This document shows positions 1-10,926 of a DNA stretch of 64,000 nucleotides, one piece after another. Source of the DNA: Bacteroidota bacterium (GTDB lineage: Bacteria > Bacteroidota > Bacteroidia > Bacteroidales > FEN-979). The stretch lies in the NCBI GenBank assembly GCA_026391715.1, contig JAPLDO010000233.1, forward strand, positions 1 to 64,000. The letters run 5' to 3'. The notes under the pieces were generated by a model that was not told the DNA's origin, ran no database searches, and saw nothing but the letters and a program-made list of their open reading frames with translations. A program made the position numbers and the translations under genes. Positions within the stretch are counted from its first letter, which is position 1. Each line of letters begins with the position of its first letter.

Positions 1-242
1 AAATATTCTGTCCATTGAAATCAATTTTGTTACTTTGTGTTTGCATAGGTCTGGTTTTTTATGGTTTATAGTTTGTACCTTAAAACTACTAAATTTCCAG
101 ACTTATGCTTCATTTTGCAAACATAGGGCCTTCGGGGTTTATAAAAACTTAGAGTAGATAAAATGTTGATTTGTTGCCAAATCCCGAAGGAATGAAATGA
201 TTATAGATGTAAAAGATTAAATGAACCTTCAGAACGATCAAC

Positions 243-875
243 TTGTTTAATGCAGATAAGCATTATATACAAAATAAAAAACAGCAATCTGTGGCGACCA
301 AAACCAAAACCGGACTTCTTTTCGGGTCCTTCAATCCGATTCATAACGGACATCTGATAATTGCCGGTTACATGGCGGAATTCACTGATTTGTCGCAGGT
401 TTGGTTTGTTGTTTCACCACATAATCCGTTGAAAGAAAAAAATACTCTGCTGGCAGATCATCACCGTTTAGCTATGGTAAATCTGGCAATTGAAGATGAT
501 TCCCGCTTCAATTCATCAAATATTGAATTTAAAATGCCCAAACCCTCCTATACGATTGATACGCTTACCTATCTTCAGGAAAAATATCCCAGAAAGGAAT
601 TTGCGCTGATTGCTGGTGGCGATATGCTGACTTCGCTACACAAATGGAAGAATTACGAGGCGCTGCTTGCTCAATATCAAATCTATCTTTATCCGAGACC
701 AGGGGTATCCCCAACCCCATTCGACCTTCACTCGTCAATCCGATATACGATGTCGCCTTTGGTTGACATATCATCAAGTTTTATCCGCGACGGCATCCGG
801 GAAGGAAAAAACATGCGGTACTTCCTTCCCGAAAAGGTGTGGAAATATATAGATGAGATGAGTTTTTACAAATAG
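243..875 (+). CDS. nadD: nicotinate-nucleotide adenylyltransferase
   Basis: GLLFGSFNPIHNGHLIIAGYM nucleotidyltransferase motif, SSSFIRDGIREGKNMRYFLPEKVWKYI C-terminus; length fits NadD. Confidence 0.93.
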   Translation: MFNADKHYIQNKKQQSVATKTKTGLLFGSFNPIHNGHLIIAGYMAEFTDLSQVWFVVSPHNPLKEKNTLLADHHRLAMVNLAIEDDSRFNSSNIEFKMPKPSYTIDTLTYLQEKYPRKEFALIAGGDMLTSLHKWKNYEALLAQYQIYLYPRPGVSPTPFDLHSSIRYTMSPLVDISSSFIRDGIREGKNMRYFLPEKVWKYIDEMSFYK

Positions 876-1210
876 GCAAATCCTTAATTGATTTTGATAA
901 TTTTGGTTATTTCAACTTTATTATCAAATATTGCTCAGAGTAAGTATATACCTGCGGGAAGGTTTTCAAGCGATAGTTCGGTTTTCTTCACGCCCGAAAG
1001 TTGTTCTCCGATCAAAAGCTTACCCATCATTCCAAATACCTTAACTTCCGCCATTGGATGTTGATTTTCAATTAAAAGTTCAACTGTAAACCTGCTTTTC
1101 GTCGGATTTGGACATATCCTGAATAATCTGTTTTCAGATACCAGGATGGGTTCATTTTCATCAGACATGATTTGGTTTGCAACGAATGGCGAAGAAAGTG
1201 AAGCGCAATT
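872..1210 (-). pseudogene. orphan T9SS type A sorting-domain remnant interrupted by an in-frame TGA
   Basis: ORF 935..1168 has FRICPNPTKSRFTVEL...LENLPAGIYLL then TGA (935-937); the same frame continues AIFDNKVEITKIIKIN*, a typical CTD end. No signal peptide or passenger domain. Confidence 0.75.
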
Positions 1211-2933
1211 ATTCCGGTTTCACTCCATTTTGCTGCGCCAGTTCTTCTATCCGCGTATAATCGCCGGGACGGTGCAATTGTTTATATGCAAAAAGTAGCG
1301 CTTTGTAAGCGTCGGCATAACAAGGATTTACTTCAAGCGTTTTTTCCCATTTACTAATTGCCTCATCCGTGCGCGAGTTGTTAAAATAGAGTAATCCAAG
1401 GTTATAGTAAGCGTGGTCATAATGGGGATTTACTCTGATTTCCTCAAGATATAATTTTTCAGCCTCTTCCGGACGGTTTGTGTTCATACACACCAAACCT
1501 GTATTGCTGTTTGCCATTGGTTCATAAGGATTAACCTGCAACGCTTTCCTGAACAAAGGTTCGGCTTTTTCAAGGTCGCCTGACAAATAATACATGGCGC
1601 CCAGGTTGTTGTAGTTAAAGGCGTTTGATGGCGATGTTTCTACTGCATTCTGCCAGAAAATAAAATTATCTCTGAAATGCCGGGTGTGTAGAAAAGTAAG
1701 GATGCTGAAAATCATTGCGACGCCAGCAAACGCAGTAACAGGTATCGGTTTGGAAAAATTCGTTTTTTTCACCGGATTACATGACAATATAAAAAATAAG
1801 ATTCCAACCAGGGAAAGATAAATGCGGTGCTCCGAGAATTTGGGAATCTGGTTGTTAACCGACACGAACGACGGAACCAGGAATATCAGAAACCAGAGAA
1901 TACCAAAAAAATAAAAAAACCATTGCTTTGGTTTGGTTATCATAACGAGCGCTATAAGCACACTGGTTGCAACGATACCCAGTTTGATTGATACCTTCAT
2001 ATCGGCAATAATTGGGAATACGGACAGATCGAAAGGGAAAAGCGCTTTCCCGAGAAAGGGTATTACTGCCGGCAGATTTTTGACAACGGAGAATATCTGT
2101 GCCGAAAAAGGAACCTCGCTTCCGCCACCAAGCGCGTAGTACCTTATTACAGCCCAGATAAAAGTTATAATAACCCAGGCAGGACCGGCAATACTATAGT
2201 TTTTCAGCGGAGTGCGCATGATCGCCATGCTGTAAAGAATGATCATCACCGGAAGCACAATCGCGCTTTCCTTGGTGAAAAGCGCAATTAAAAAAAGCGA
2301 CAAATGAAGCAGCAAATACCTGTTATCACCGGTTTTTATGAATTTCAGCCAAAATAGGAATGAACTAAGGATAAAGATAGCCAGCAGGATATCGTTTCGT
2401 CCGGGAACCCATGCTACAGCCTGAGTTACCAGCGGGTGGACCAGGAACAAAAGAGCGAATAAAAATGACCGGATCCGGTCAAATCCAGTCTCGACAAAAA
2501 AAAGGAAAAGCAAAAATGTAGCGAGCAGATGGAAAACGATATTTGAAAAATGGAACATGGCAAAGTTCCCTCTCCCAATCATCGCATCGGCAATAAAGGA
2601 TAGGGTCAATACCGGGCGGTAATAATAACCATTACCTGGTCCGGAGTGAAAAACATCCTCGCTAAAGGCATTTTTTATAAATGAAATCTCGCCGAGCTTA
2701 TCGAGGTTGCTCAGGATGAGGGTTTGGTCGTCGAGGTAAGTGTAATTAAAATTAATAGATTGTCCAAACAAAATGAATGCTACGGTTGCGAACCAAAGAA
2801 GCGGAAAACTCTTACAAAGCAGCGGCGGACACTCGCCCAAACGGTCATTAAATTTTTTTTGATGGAACTTGCCAGTATTACCCGATCTCTCTTTAGTTTT
2901 TGCTTTTACCATCGTATAATAATTTACTCCCAA
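1209..2933 (-). CDS. multi-pass membrane protein with C-terminal TPR repeats (glycosyltransferase/PMT-like)
   Basis: Many hydrophobic segments, AWVPGRNDILLAIFILSSFLFW, then TPR-like NAFNYNNLGAMYYLSGDLEKAEPLFRKALQVNP. Confidence 0.75.
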   Translation of the reverse strand: MGVNYYTMVKAKTKERSGNTGKFHQKKFNDRLGECPPLLCKSFPLLWFATVAFILFGQSINFNYTYLDDQTLILSNLDKLGEISFIKNAFSEDVFHSGPGNGYYYRPVLTLSFIADAMIGRGNFAMFHFSNIVFHLLATFLLFLFFVETGFDRIRSFLFALLFLVHPLVTQAVAWVPGRNDILLAIFILSSFLFWLKFIKTGDNRYLLLHLSLFLIALFTKESAIVLPVMIILYSMAIMRTPLKNYSIAGPAWVIITFIWAVIRYYALGGGSEVPFSAQIFSVVKNLPAVIPFLGKALFPFDLSVFPIIADMKVSIKLGIVATSVLIALVMITKPKQWFFYFFGILWFLIFLVPSFVSVNNQIPKFSEHRIYLSLVGILFFILSCNPVKKTNFSKPIPVTAFAGVAMIFSILTFLHTRHFRDNFIFWQNAVETSPSNAFNYNNLGAMYYLSGDLEKAEPLFRKALQVNPYEPMANSNTGLVCMNTNRPEEAEKLYLEEIRVNPHYDHAYYNLGLLYFNNSRTDEAISKWEKTLEVNPCYADAYKALLFAYKQLHRPGDYTRIEELAQQNGVKPE

Positions 2934-3103
2934 ACCTGTAATAATTGATTCTTTTCCCTGCCAGACTCTGTGAAACCTCGGTGAACTCCTTGATACAATT
3001 GGTTGTTACACAGAGTTCGCGGAGGCGTCACAGAGTTCAACAGAGAATAAAGACACTGGTCACTCGGTTTTATTCCATCGCATACAGTACATCCGAACAA
3101 AGG

Positions 3104-4606
3104 TCAATATCCTGGATTCTGAACCAGCATTGTATTTGAAAGTTCGGCGAGAGGAATTGGCAATATTTCGTTTTTATTGGGCTTAAAACCTTTGCCAGCT
3201 AAAACGGTAGCAGCTTGTCCGGTGCGAACAAGGTCAAACCAGCGATGACCTTCCGTAGCAAGTTCAAGGCGACGCTCTTTATAAATATTATCCAGTGTGG
3301 CAGGTATTGAAGGTAGTCCGACACGCGCCCGGACACGGTCTAAGTAATCCTGCGCTCTTCCAATATTTCCGCCGCCGCGAACTAATGCCTCGGCTTCCAT
3401 AAGGTAGGTATCAGCCAACCGAATCTCCATAATATCGTTTGGATAGTTTAACATAGGATCCCCTCCGATTTGCGTTCGAAACTCCAATAACGGGGCATAC
3501 TTTGCAACAAAATATCCAGTGTTCTGGTAACCTTTTTCATAATTACACAATCCGGCTGTTTTCATACTGTCAATATTGACGATAGTGTATTTGTATCTAG
3601 GATCGTTTTTCATAAGAGTAACCAGGTCGAGGGTAATAGGGTTAAATCCCCAGCTTGCCACATAGGTTGGTCCGGTATAAGCGCGCGGTCCGCACATCTG
3701 GGTATAAATGCTTCCCTCGAAGTTTGGCCACGACTCCCAGCCCGACATGGCTTTGGATGTATGCACAATTTCGAAAATTGACTCGCTGTTGAATTTATTA
3801 TCGGGGCGGAAAATCAATCCAAAATCTGCCAGAAGTGCATAATTGGGTGAACTGTTCACCTGTTCAAACAAATCGGCTGCCTCAATCATCCGGGCTTCAT
3901 CGTTTTGAAACAATATCACTTTGCCCAATAAGGCAAGGGCAGCCATTTTTGTCACGCGCCCGTTTTCAGCGGCGACAACTTGTACCGGAAGATCTACGAT
4001 GGCTTCGTTCAGATCTTTTTCAACCTGCGCATATACCGCCTGGGGCGAAGCTTGCGTTACCTTAAAGAATTCACTGGGAAGGAGAGGAGCGGTAAAAAGG
4101 GGAACGTTTTTAAAAAGCCGCACCAGATCAAAATAATAGAATGCTCTCAGAAACTTACATTCAGCAATAAATCTTGCTTTCAGAGTGTCACTCATAGACA
4201 CATTGGGAAGTTTTGAAAGGAGGGTATTAACCCGGTAAACGCCGGTGAAATTTCTGCCCCAGAAAGCTGCCTGGATACCGATAGCCGCGTCAATTGTATA
4301 GTTATTCCAGACTTGCCAGGTAGGGACGTCTGAAGAACTTCCGCCACCGGCATAACAATCATCGGAGGCAGAGTTGAGCGCCCCCACTTTACAAGCATAA
4401 ACGTCTTTTCCCCAACATTCGGTTCCAAGTGGATCATAGCATGAAACCAGCCCATTAAACGCCTCTTCTGCATTTTTATAATAGTTGGTTTCCAAAGTGG
4501 TGCCTTTGGGTTCAACATTCAGAAATTCTTTTGAGCAGCCATTCAGGATCAGAATCCCCAGGATCAATGTACTCAGATATAAATTAAATTTTTTCATTTT
4601 TTTCAT
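3104..4606 (-). CDS. RagB/SusD family nutrient uptake outer membrane protein
   Basis: Lipobox LILNGCSKEFL, FLRAFYYFDLVRLFKNVPL, ERRLELATEGHRWFDLVRTG, C-term LVQNPGY. Confidence 0.95.
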   Translation of the reverse strand: MKKMKKFNLYLSTLILGILILNGCSKEFLNVEPKGTTLETNYYKNAEEAFNGLVSCYDPLGTECWGKDVYACKVGALNSASDDCYAGGGSSSDVPTWQVWNNYTIDAAIGIQAAFWGRNFTGVYRVNTLLSKLPNVSMSDTLKARFIAECKFLRAFYYFDLVRLFKNVPLFTAPLLPSEFFKVTQASPQAVYAQVEKDLNEAIVDLPVQVVAAENGRVTKMAALALLGKVILFQNDEARMIEAADLFEQVNSSPNYALLADFGLIFRPDNKFNSESIFEIVHTSKAMSGWESWPNFEGSIYTQMCGPRAYTGPTYVASWGFNPITLDLVTLMKNDPRYKYTIVNIDSMKTAGLCNYEKGYQNTGYFVAKYAPLLEFRTQIGGDPMLNYPNDIMEIRLADTYLMEAEALVRGGGNIGRAQDYLDRVRARVGLPSIPATLDNIYKERRLELATEGHRWFDLVRTGQAATVLAGKGFKPNKNEILPIPLAELSNTMLVQNPGY

Positions 4607-4618
4607 TTTTAGAGGTGA

Positions 4619-7600
4619 TTAAATAGTAACTGTTAATCCAATCATAAACGAACGGGCTTGCGGATAAACGCCGCGGTCAATGCCATAACTTGCTCCGCCA
4701 ATTTCCGGATCAAATCCCTTGTATTTGGTAATTGTGAAAAGATTGTTGGCGGTGACATAGATTCTAAGGAGTTGCAAACCTATCTTGCTAACAATCGCCT
4801 TGGGAAACGTATAGCCTAACTGAATGGTTTTAAATCTGAAATAAGCGCCGTTTGTCAGGAAAAATGTTGACGGTTTGCTGAAATTTCCATTTGGGTCGCC
4901 AATTACCAGCCTTGGATAGTCGGTTGATGTTCCCACTCCTGTCCAACGACCTAACGCATCAGAAGTCCAGTTAGCGGTTGGCATATCTAAACGGCGCAAT
5001 CCGTTGAATACATCATTGCCTGCTACGCCCTGGCAGAAAACCAAAAGATCAAATCCCATAAAAGCGGTATTAAGCGTGAAACCATACGACCATGTTGGCG
5101 TTGGGTCTCCGATGAATTTGCGGTCATTCGCATCAATTTTCCCATCTTCGTTCAAATCGGCATACCGAAAATCGCCCGGTTTTGCATTGGGTTGAATCAT
5201 GTTGCCGTTTTTGTCAACATAAGCCTGAACTTTCGACATTGACTGAAAGATGTCGAGAACTTCAAAACCATAGAAAGCGCCCATTGGATGACCTACAGCC
5301 AACCGGCTGATTTCATAACTGCTTGACTGGAAAGTGGCGCCTGAAATATATTCGACAGTTCCGAGGTCGGTAATTTCATTTTTCAGGTAAGAAGCATTTC
5401 CACTGAATTTAAAATCGAATTCGCCAAATTTTTTGTGATAGCCCAATTCCAGTTCAACGCCTTTATTTGACATGGAACCCACATTTCCTGTGGGCGATCC
5501 GTTTGCGCCAATGTAACCGGGTAAAATAACCGGCTGCAACATTCCGGAGGTTTTTTTATTAAACCAGTCGAAAACCAAAGTAATATTCTCAAAAAATGTA
5601 GCTTCGAGCCCAATATCCAACTGACTGGTTTGCTCCCATTTCAAATCGGGATTGGCAGGCGCATTAGGGCTGTAACCTATTACATAATTGTCATTTCCGA
5701 AGGTATAATTTCTGCCGCCGCCAACTGTTGATAAATATTGAAAATCACCAATATTATCATTACCATTCACGCCATAAGAACCGCGGATTTTAACAAACGT
5801 AACAACTTTATTTTCAGGCCAGAATTTTTCGCGCGAGGCTACCCAGCCAATTGAAGCGGAAGGAAAGGTTCCATATCTGTTGTTACTTCCAAACCTGGAG
5901 GAGCCGTCGCGACGAATAATACCGGTAAACAGATACTTTTCATTATAGTTGTAAATTACGCGGGCAAATAATGAGCTAACCTTATGGTCGGGCGATTCCC
6001 AACCGCCGCCAATTCTGTCAGAAGTTACCACATTGTAGTTCATTGAAGCTTCTTCAAAAGTATTGACAGGCAAATTCTTATAGGTAGCGTTCACGCCGAT
6101 ATAATTTTCAACGTAAACACTCGTCCCAATCAGAACTGTTCCATTGTGTTTTCCAAAACTTCTTGTATATGAAGCCGTATTTTCCCAGTTCCAGATAAAA
6201 GCTCTGTTGCTGGCGCGGAAATATGAGTTATTCGATGTAATGGTGGACGCATTCAGATATGAAACAGGGGAAAAACTTTCATCCCCATAAAAAGCGAGTT
6301 TGGCGCCAAAGTCCGATCTTACTTTGAACCCTTTGATTGGCTCAATTTCAGCGTAAATATTGCCAATAAGATTATCCGACCATCCGAAATTGCCTTGCCT
6401 GGTTTTAATGTAAGCAAGCGGGTTTGTCATTTCCTGAACAACTATAGTTGAAATGCCATAAGGATTTCCATTACCATCCCTCACGACAGGAAACGTACTG
6501 TAAGGCGGAGCATTAGCAATAGCGGGATCAGTGATGATTACCGGAGTTATTGGATCTAGGTTGACTGCCGAAGATAAAGGACCACCGTACTCGCTGTTTG
6601 TATTAAGCGATCCCTTACTTTTTATATGCGAATATGCAACGTTATTACCAAACCTAAGCCAATCCTTTAATTTATGGGCTGAATTAAAACGCAGGTTAAG
6701 TCTTTGATAATTACTTATGGATGTAGCAACTACGCCTTCCTGCGAATAGTATCCGATTGATGTATAATAGGTTGATTTATCGTTACCACCGCTTATATTC
6801 AGTTCATAGTTTTGAATTTTTGCAGAATTATTGAAAATTGTACTTTGCCAGTCGGTGCCGCTTCCAAAAGATGAAGGATTGGCAAATACTATCGGTCCGC
6901 CTCCATTTACAGATGCTTCATTTCTTAATGTAGCGTAATCTGTGGCATTTAGCAGATCTAATTTTTTTGCCGGAGACTGCGTGCCGTAATACATATTAAA
7001 ACTTACCTGCATACTCCCCGAACCAACTTTTAAACTACCTCCTTTGCCTTTTTTTGTGGTGACAATGATAACCCCGCTGGCTGCCCTTGTTCCATAAATT
7101 GCTGCCGATGCGGCATCCTTCAATACTTCAATGGATTCAATATCGTCAGAATTCAAATAGTCAATACCGCCATTGTCAAGCGGAACTCCATCAACAACGT
7201 ATAGCGGATTGCTGTTATTGATTGTGGTTGTACCGCGAACTCTCACGGTTGAGGATGCGCCCGGCTGACCCGAACTGGAGGCAACGCTTACGCCGGTAGT
7301 TCTTCCCTGCAACGCCTGTTCGATACGAACAATCGGCATATACTCAAGATCCTTTGATTTTACGCTTGAAATAGCTCCGGTTACCACGCTTTTCTTCTGC
7401 GTTCCATAACCAATAACCACTAATTCGGAAAGTCCTACTGTACTGCTAACGAGTACTACTTTTAATGGAACGTCGGCGGTAGCTTTAATTTCCTGTGTAA
7501 CATATCCAACGAAGGAAAACACAAGAACTTCCGAAGACTTGGTTGAAGTAAGTTTGAAAGCTCCGTTGATATCTGTTGCAGCTCCATTGGTTGTTCCTTT

Positions 7601-7777
7601 GATGACAACGCTTACTCCCGGCAGCGTTTCACCGGTTTTATCCGCAACAGCGCCACTGTATTGGTAACTGGTCTGAGCAAACATCGAAGCGACGCCAAGC
7701 CACATAATGCCAGCCAGTAGCATTAGTCTCCTTCTGAATTTAAGGCAATTTTGAAAATCAGGGTACTTTTTTTTCAT
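4619..7777 (-). CDS. SusC/RagA family TonB-linked outer membrane protein
   Basis: CarboxypepD-like N-domain, VVIGYGTQKKSVVTGAISSV plug, YGTRAASGVIIVTTKKGK, 1052 aa. Confidence 0.96.
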   Translation of the reverse strand: MKKKYPDFQNCLKFRRRLMLLAGIMWLGVASMFAQTSYQYSGAVADKTGETLPGVSVVIKGTTNGAATDINGAFKLTSTKSSEVLVFSFVGYVTQEIKATADVPLKVVLVSSTVGLSELVVIGYGTQKKSVVTGAISSVKSKDLEYMPIVRIEQALQGRTTGVSVASSSGQPGASSTVRVRGTTTINNSNPLYVVDGVPLDNGGIDYLNSDDIESIEVLKDAASAAIYGTRAASGVIIVTTKKGKGGSLKVGSGSMQVSFNMYYGTQSPAKKLDLLNATDYATLRNEASVNGGGPIVFANPSSFGSGTDWQSTIFNNSAKIQNYELNISGGNDKSTYYTSIGYYSQEGVVATSISNYQRLNLRFNSAHKLKDWLRFGNNVAYSHIKSKGSLNTNSEYGGPLSSAVNLDPITPVIITDPAIANAPPYSTFPVVRDGNGNPYGISTIVVQEMTNPLAYIKTRQGNFGWSDNLIGNIYAEIEPIKGFKVRSDFGAKLAFYGDESFSPVSYLNASTITSNNSYFRASNRAFIWNWENTASYTRSFGKHNGTVLIGTSVYVENYIGVNATYKNLPVNTFEEASMNYNVVTSDRIGGGWESPDHKVSSLFARVIYNYNEKYLFTGIIRRDGSSRFGSNNRYGTFPSASIGWVASREKFWPENKVVTFVKIRGSYGVNGNDNIGDFQYLSTVGGGRNYTFGNDNYVIGYSPNAPANPDLKWEQTSQLDIGLEATFFENITLVFDWFNKKTSGMLQPVILPGYIGANGSPTGNVGSMSNKGVELELGYHKKFGEFDFKFSGNASYLKNEITDLGTVEYISGATFQSSSYEISRLAVGHPMGAFYGFEVLDIFQSMSKVQAYVDKNGNMIQPNAKPGDFRYADLNEDGKIDANDRKFIGDPTPTWSYGFTLNTAFMGFDLLVFCQGVAGNDVFNGLRRLDMPTANWTSDALGRWTGVGTSTDYPRLVIGDPNGNFSKPSTFFLTNGAYFRFKTIQLGYTFPKAIVSKIGLQLLRIYVTANNLFTITKYKGFDPEIGGASYGIDRGVYPQARSFMIGLTVTI

Positions 7778-7857
7778 GGTTTTGTTGTTTAGTTAAAGGT
7801 GATTTATAGTTTATAATATGAGATGTATTAGCTATTCATGTTACTGGTTGTGAGTTT

Positions 7858-9309
7858 CTACCATACGACAGAAGCTACTGATTGCGACGGAATTGAATAT
7901 GAAAAATTCTTGTTCCCTTGTTTAACCGAAAAGGTTTTTGAGGAGGAGCTGTAATTGCAAACTATCATAGCTTTCGACCCATCAGGGTTTACAAATGCCA
8001 CAGCCCCAATTTCGCTTAGGGTTTGCGGCATAGTTAACAAAACTCTGAATGCTCCGGGTCTTACGAATTTTGAAAAATGGGCAATAGAATAGTACTCTTC
8101 ATTGAATATTATCTGTCCGTTGGATGAATTGATGGTGACAACGCCCCTGCAATTGCTGCATCCGTTATTCGTGGGTCCATACTGCTGATCCAGCGCCAGG
8201 TTCCACAGGAGAGCGCATTTCGACCAGTTCTGGGTAGTTCCGATAAAGATGTTTTTCATGTTCCACATCAGGTTGGAGCCGAAATCGGTAGCCCAGGCGC
8301 CGCCGGAAATCTCAGTAAAATAAAGCCCTTTATCGGGGTAGGCATTATGAACTGCGCTCATGGCTGAAACATCGCCGGCGTAAGCATGAAAGGCAGTACC
8401 CGCTATGAATTGTCTGACTGCCGCATCATTGAGGATTGATATCGCAAAGTAGGTATTATCCCAGTTGTGATCGTAAATAATAATTTTAGTATTTATCCCA
8501 GCCGCCTGAAATTTCGGGCCAAGATGGTTCTTAATAAAAGTTGCCTGTTCGTCAGGTTGCATCTCCATGCAAGGGTAACCCGCTGTAAAGTATAGCGGTT
8601 CATTTTGTGGCGTTACAGCGGTAATCGTGACGCCATGGTTTTTCATCTCCTGAATATACCTGACGAAATAGTCGGCATAAACTGAATAACAATCAGTTTT
8701 CAATTTTCCCCCTTTCATATTTCCGTTGGTTTTCATCCAGGCGGGCGGGCTCCACGGCGATCCCATCAAACTTATTGCAGGCGTTATCTGAACAATTTCT
8801 TTTAAAATGGGAATCACATCGTTGGTATCGCCGGCGAGGGAGAAATGCTGCAAGGAAAAATCAGTTTGTCCCGATGGCAAATCATCGTAAGTAAAATCGG
8901 AAAGAGAGAAATCGGAAGCGCCGATGGTCAAACGCAAAAAGGAAATACCGGCGCCATTCACCGTGTCGAACAACTTTCGCAGCAAAGTCTGTCTGGCGCC
9001 AGAGCTTAATTTTTTATTAAACAGATAAGCCGAAGAACCTGTTAATGCCGCCCCGAATCCTTCGATGGTTTGAAGTTTTGTAACGGTATCAACAGTGATT
9101 ATTGGCACGGCGGACGATCCCTGAGCTTGTATTGACAAGTCGGCTTCTCTGTTAAATAGTTTTGATTTATCGCCGCGGGTCAGCCACACTTTGGCTTTGC
9201 CAATATCAGTGGGCGTGGGAGGATCGGGTGAAACGTTATTATCGTTGGTTTTACAACTTATCAGAAAAAGAAATATGATCAGGGTCAATATCTTTGATTG
9301 GATTTTCAT
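7858..9309 (-). CDS. GH30 family glycoside hydrolase (glucosylceramidase/endo-beta-1,6-glucanase-like), lipoprotein
   Basis: Lipobox FLISCKTND, IEGFGAALTGSSAYLFN, SPWSPPAWMKTNG, acid/base VTPQNEPLYF, nucleophile YFTEISGG. Confidence 0.92.
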   Translation of the reverse strand: MKIQSKILTLIIFLFLISCKTNDNNVSPDPPTPTDIGKAKVWLTRGDKSKLFNREADLSIQAQGSSAVPIITVDTVTKLQTIEGFGAALTGSSAYLFNKKLSSGARQTLLRKLFDTVNGAGISFLRLTIGASDFSLSDFTYDDLPSGQTDFSLQHFSLAGDTNDVIPILKEIVQITPAISLMGSPWSPPAWMKTNGNMKGGKLKTDCYSVYADYFVRYIQEMKNHGVTITAVTPQNEPLYFTAGYPCMEMQPDEQATFIKNHLGPKFQAAGINTKIIIYDHNWDNTYFAISILNDAAVRQFIAGTAFHAYAGDVSAMSAVHNAYPDKGLYFTEISGGAWATDFGSNLMWNMKNIFIGTTQNWSKCALLWNLALDQQYGPTNNGCSNCRGVVTINSSNGQIIFNEEYYSIAHFSKFVRPGAFRVLLTMPQTLSEIGAVAFVNPDGSKAMIVCNYSSSSKTFSVKQGNKNFSYSIPSQSVASVVW

Positions 9310-9353
9310 TATTTGCGCTTTAATGTTTCCTGTTTATCTCGTTTATAGTTGAT

Positions 9354-9443
9354 TTACGGCTTGCCTGTAGAACCAGTGCGCTGCAACCTTTTGTAGCAGA
9401 ATTCCGTCGGCCGCGTTTGTTTTACAGGCGTGTTACCATCAGT
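9354..9443 (-). repeat. attC-like palindrome E, immediately 3' of the PemK-like gene
   Basis: Inverted arms gcctgtagaac (9363-9373) / gttttacaggc; interior homologous to element F at 18317-18385 (TTTTGtAGCAGAA...GGCkTGTTACCAwCAG). Confidence 0.55.
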
Positions 9444-9450
9444 AAAAAGT

Positions 9451-9774
9451 TCAATCAACAAAAGTCTCCTTGATGATTGTCTTGACCCTTTTGATTTCTT
9501 TAGCTTCAAGTTCCCCAATAATTTTAATAATTCTGGTTGAATCAACAGTTCGGATTTGATCAATTGCGATCCAATTATCATATCCCTCAAGTATGAACCT
9601 GACCCTTGTAAAATAATCCTTAGACTTTGAAGTAATCGGAGCGATTGTTATTGTCCTCAGGTATTTATTCATTTCGTTAGGTGAAATTACTAAGCAGGGG
9701 CGTGTTTTTTTAAATTCTTTCCCAACAGTAGGATCCAAATTTACTATGATGATTTGATATTGCTTTATTTCCAT
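9451..9774 (-). CDS. type II toxin-antitoxin system PemK/MazF family toxin
   Basis: YQIIIVNLDPTVGKEFKKTRPCLVISPNEMNKYLRTITIAPITS PemK/MazF signature. Confidence 0.93.
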   Translation of the reverse strand: MEIKQYQIIIVNLDPTVGKEFKKTRPCLVISPNEMNKYLRTITIAPITSKSKDYFTRVRFILEGYDNWIAIDQIRTVDSTRIIKIIGELEAKEIKRVKTIIKETFVD

Positions 9775-10052
9775 TCTTCAAGATTTTCGTCAATAAAGAT
9801 GTCATCAATAAGAAGTTTGTCATCACCATTCTCATGCATTTGCTGGAATGATTTTTCCCAACCCTGCCTGGGTTGTCTTACAGGTTTTAATATTATTCGT
9901 CCTTTTTCCAATATTAACTCGACTTTATCTTTGATTTCATATTTTTCTAACAAAGATTTTGTTAATCTGATGCCTTTTGAATTTCCGATATCAATAATAG
10001 ATACTTGCATATATTTGGGCATTATAATTACATTGTAATTATAAAAATACAA
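9765..10052 (-). CDS. MazE/AbrB-like antitoxin (start probably the internal Met of MPKYMQVS)
   Basis: MQVSIIDIGNSKGIRLTKSLLEKYEIKDKVELILEKGRIILKPV; overlaps the 5' end of the toxin ORF. Confidence 0.88.
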   Translation of the reverse strand: MYFYNYNVIIMPKYMQVSIIDIGNSKGIRLTKSLLEKYEIKDKVELILEKGRIILKPVRQPRQGWEKSFQQMHENGDDKLLIDDIFIDENLEEWK

Positions 10053-10099
10053 TTTAATTTATCACGGCGCGTCTTCTTTCTATTTTATTTTTATGACTG

Positions 10100-10235
10100 G
10101 TAACGGCTGAGTGTAGAAGTAGTATGGGATTGCGGGCTACAAACCTGTCTGCCGCCACCGAAGTTTGAGCGGAACAGAATGCTTGAATTACCACTGAATC
10201 CCTTATTATATATCGCATTTATTATCGGTTGGTTT
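10100..10235 (-). repeat. attC-like palindrome A, 3' of the flavin reductase operon
   Basis: Core attgcgggctacaaacctgtctgccgccaccgaagtttgagcgg...cccttatta aligns with element B (16706-16785); starts taacggc; arms only partly complementary. Confidence 0.5.
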
Positions 10236-10362
10236 TCTTTCAATTTTGACGCATCAATGCACCAACTTGTAATAACCTATCTTAAAATACCAAAATTAGC
10301 TGGTTTATAAATATTCTTTTCCAATTTATTTTACTAATTGTATTGAAAAATTAGATGTGTTT

Positions 10363-10920
10363 TCAAAATTTCGGGTGCGTTTTCCCTATACTCCAGGCTT
10401 TTGCATACGAATCGCCCAATTGCCAGTATTTCCTTGTATTCATATCAAATAATATCGGGTCAATTTTCTTTAAATCTATTTGCCCATCGGTTAAAACCGA
10501 ATCATCGCAAAAAGTATTAACAATTTCTCCTATGAAAATATCATGCGATCCGTAATCAAGATGATCTATCAGTTTACATTCCATGTTCACTGCAAATTCC
10601 TCAATCATGGGAGCTGTTTTCATCACTCCGTAAAATGATGTAAAGAGTTCGGACTTGTCGGTGTTTTTCCCCGAAACTACACCACAATAATCGGTTACAA
10701 CGGTTTGTTTGGTCGAAGGCACATTTATACTAAATGTTTTATTTTCTATAATGCCATGCCCGCTGAAATGCACCTTTGCCATGCCCATACAAACAATGTT
10801 GGCTTTAAGCACTCCCACATGAGCCATGGTAATATAATTTGGTTTGCCATTAATAACAGTACCCACCAGCACGGTTGGCAAAGGGTACAAAGCATTTAAT
10901 GTACCTATTTTATTTTTCAT
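10363..10920 (-). CDS. flavin reductase family protein
   Basis: PTVLVGTVINGKPNYITMAHVGVLKANIVCMGMAKVHFSGHGI...TFSINVPS; FMN-binding split-barrel-like, 185 aa. Confidence 0.85.
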   Translation of the reverse strand: MKNKIGTLNALYPLPTVLVGTVINGKPNYITMAHVGVLKANIVCMGMAKVHFSGHGIIENKTFSINVPSTKQTVVTDYCGVVSGKNTDKSELFTSFYGVMKTAPMIEEFAVNMECKLIDHLDYGSHDIFIGEIVNTFCDDSVLTDGQIDLKKIDPILFDMNTRKYWQLGDSYAKAWSIGKTHPKF

Positions 10921-10926
10921 GTCTTT

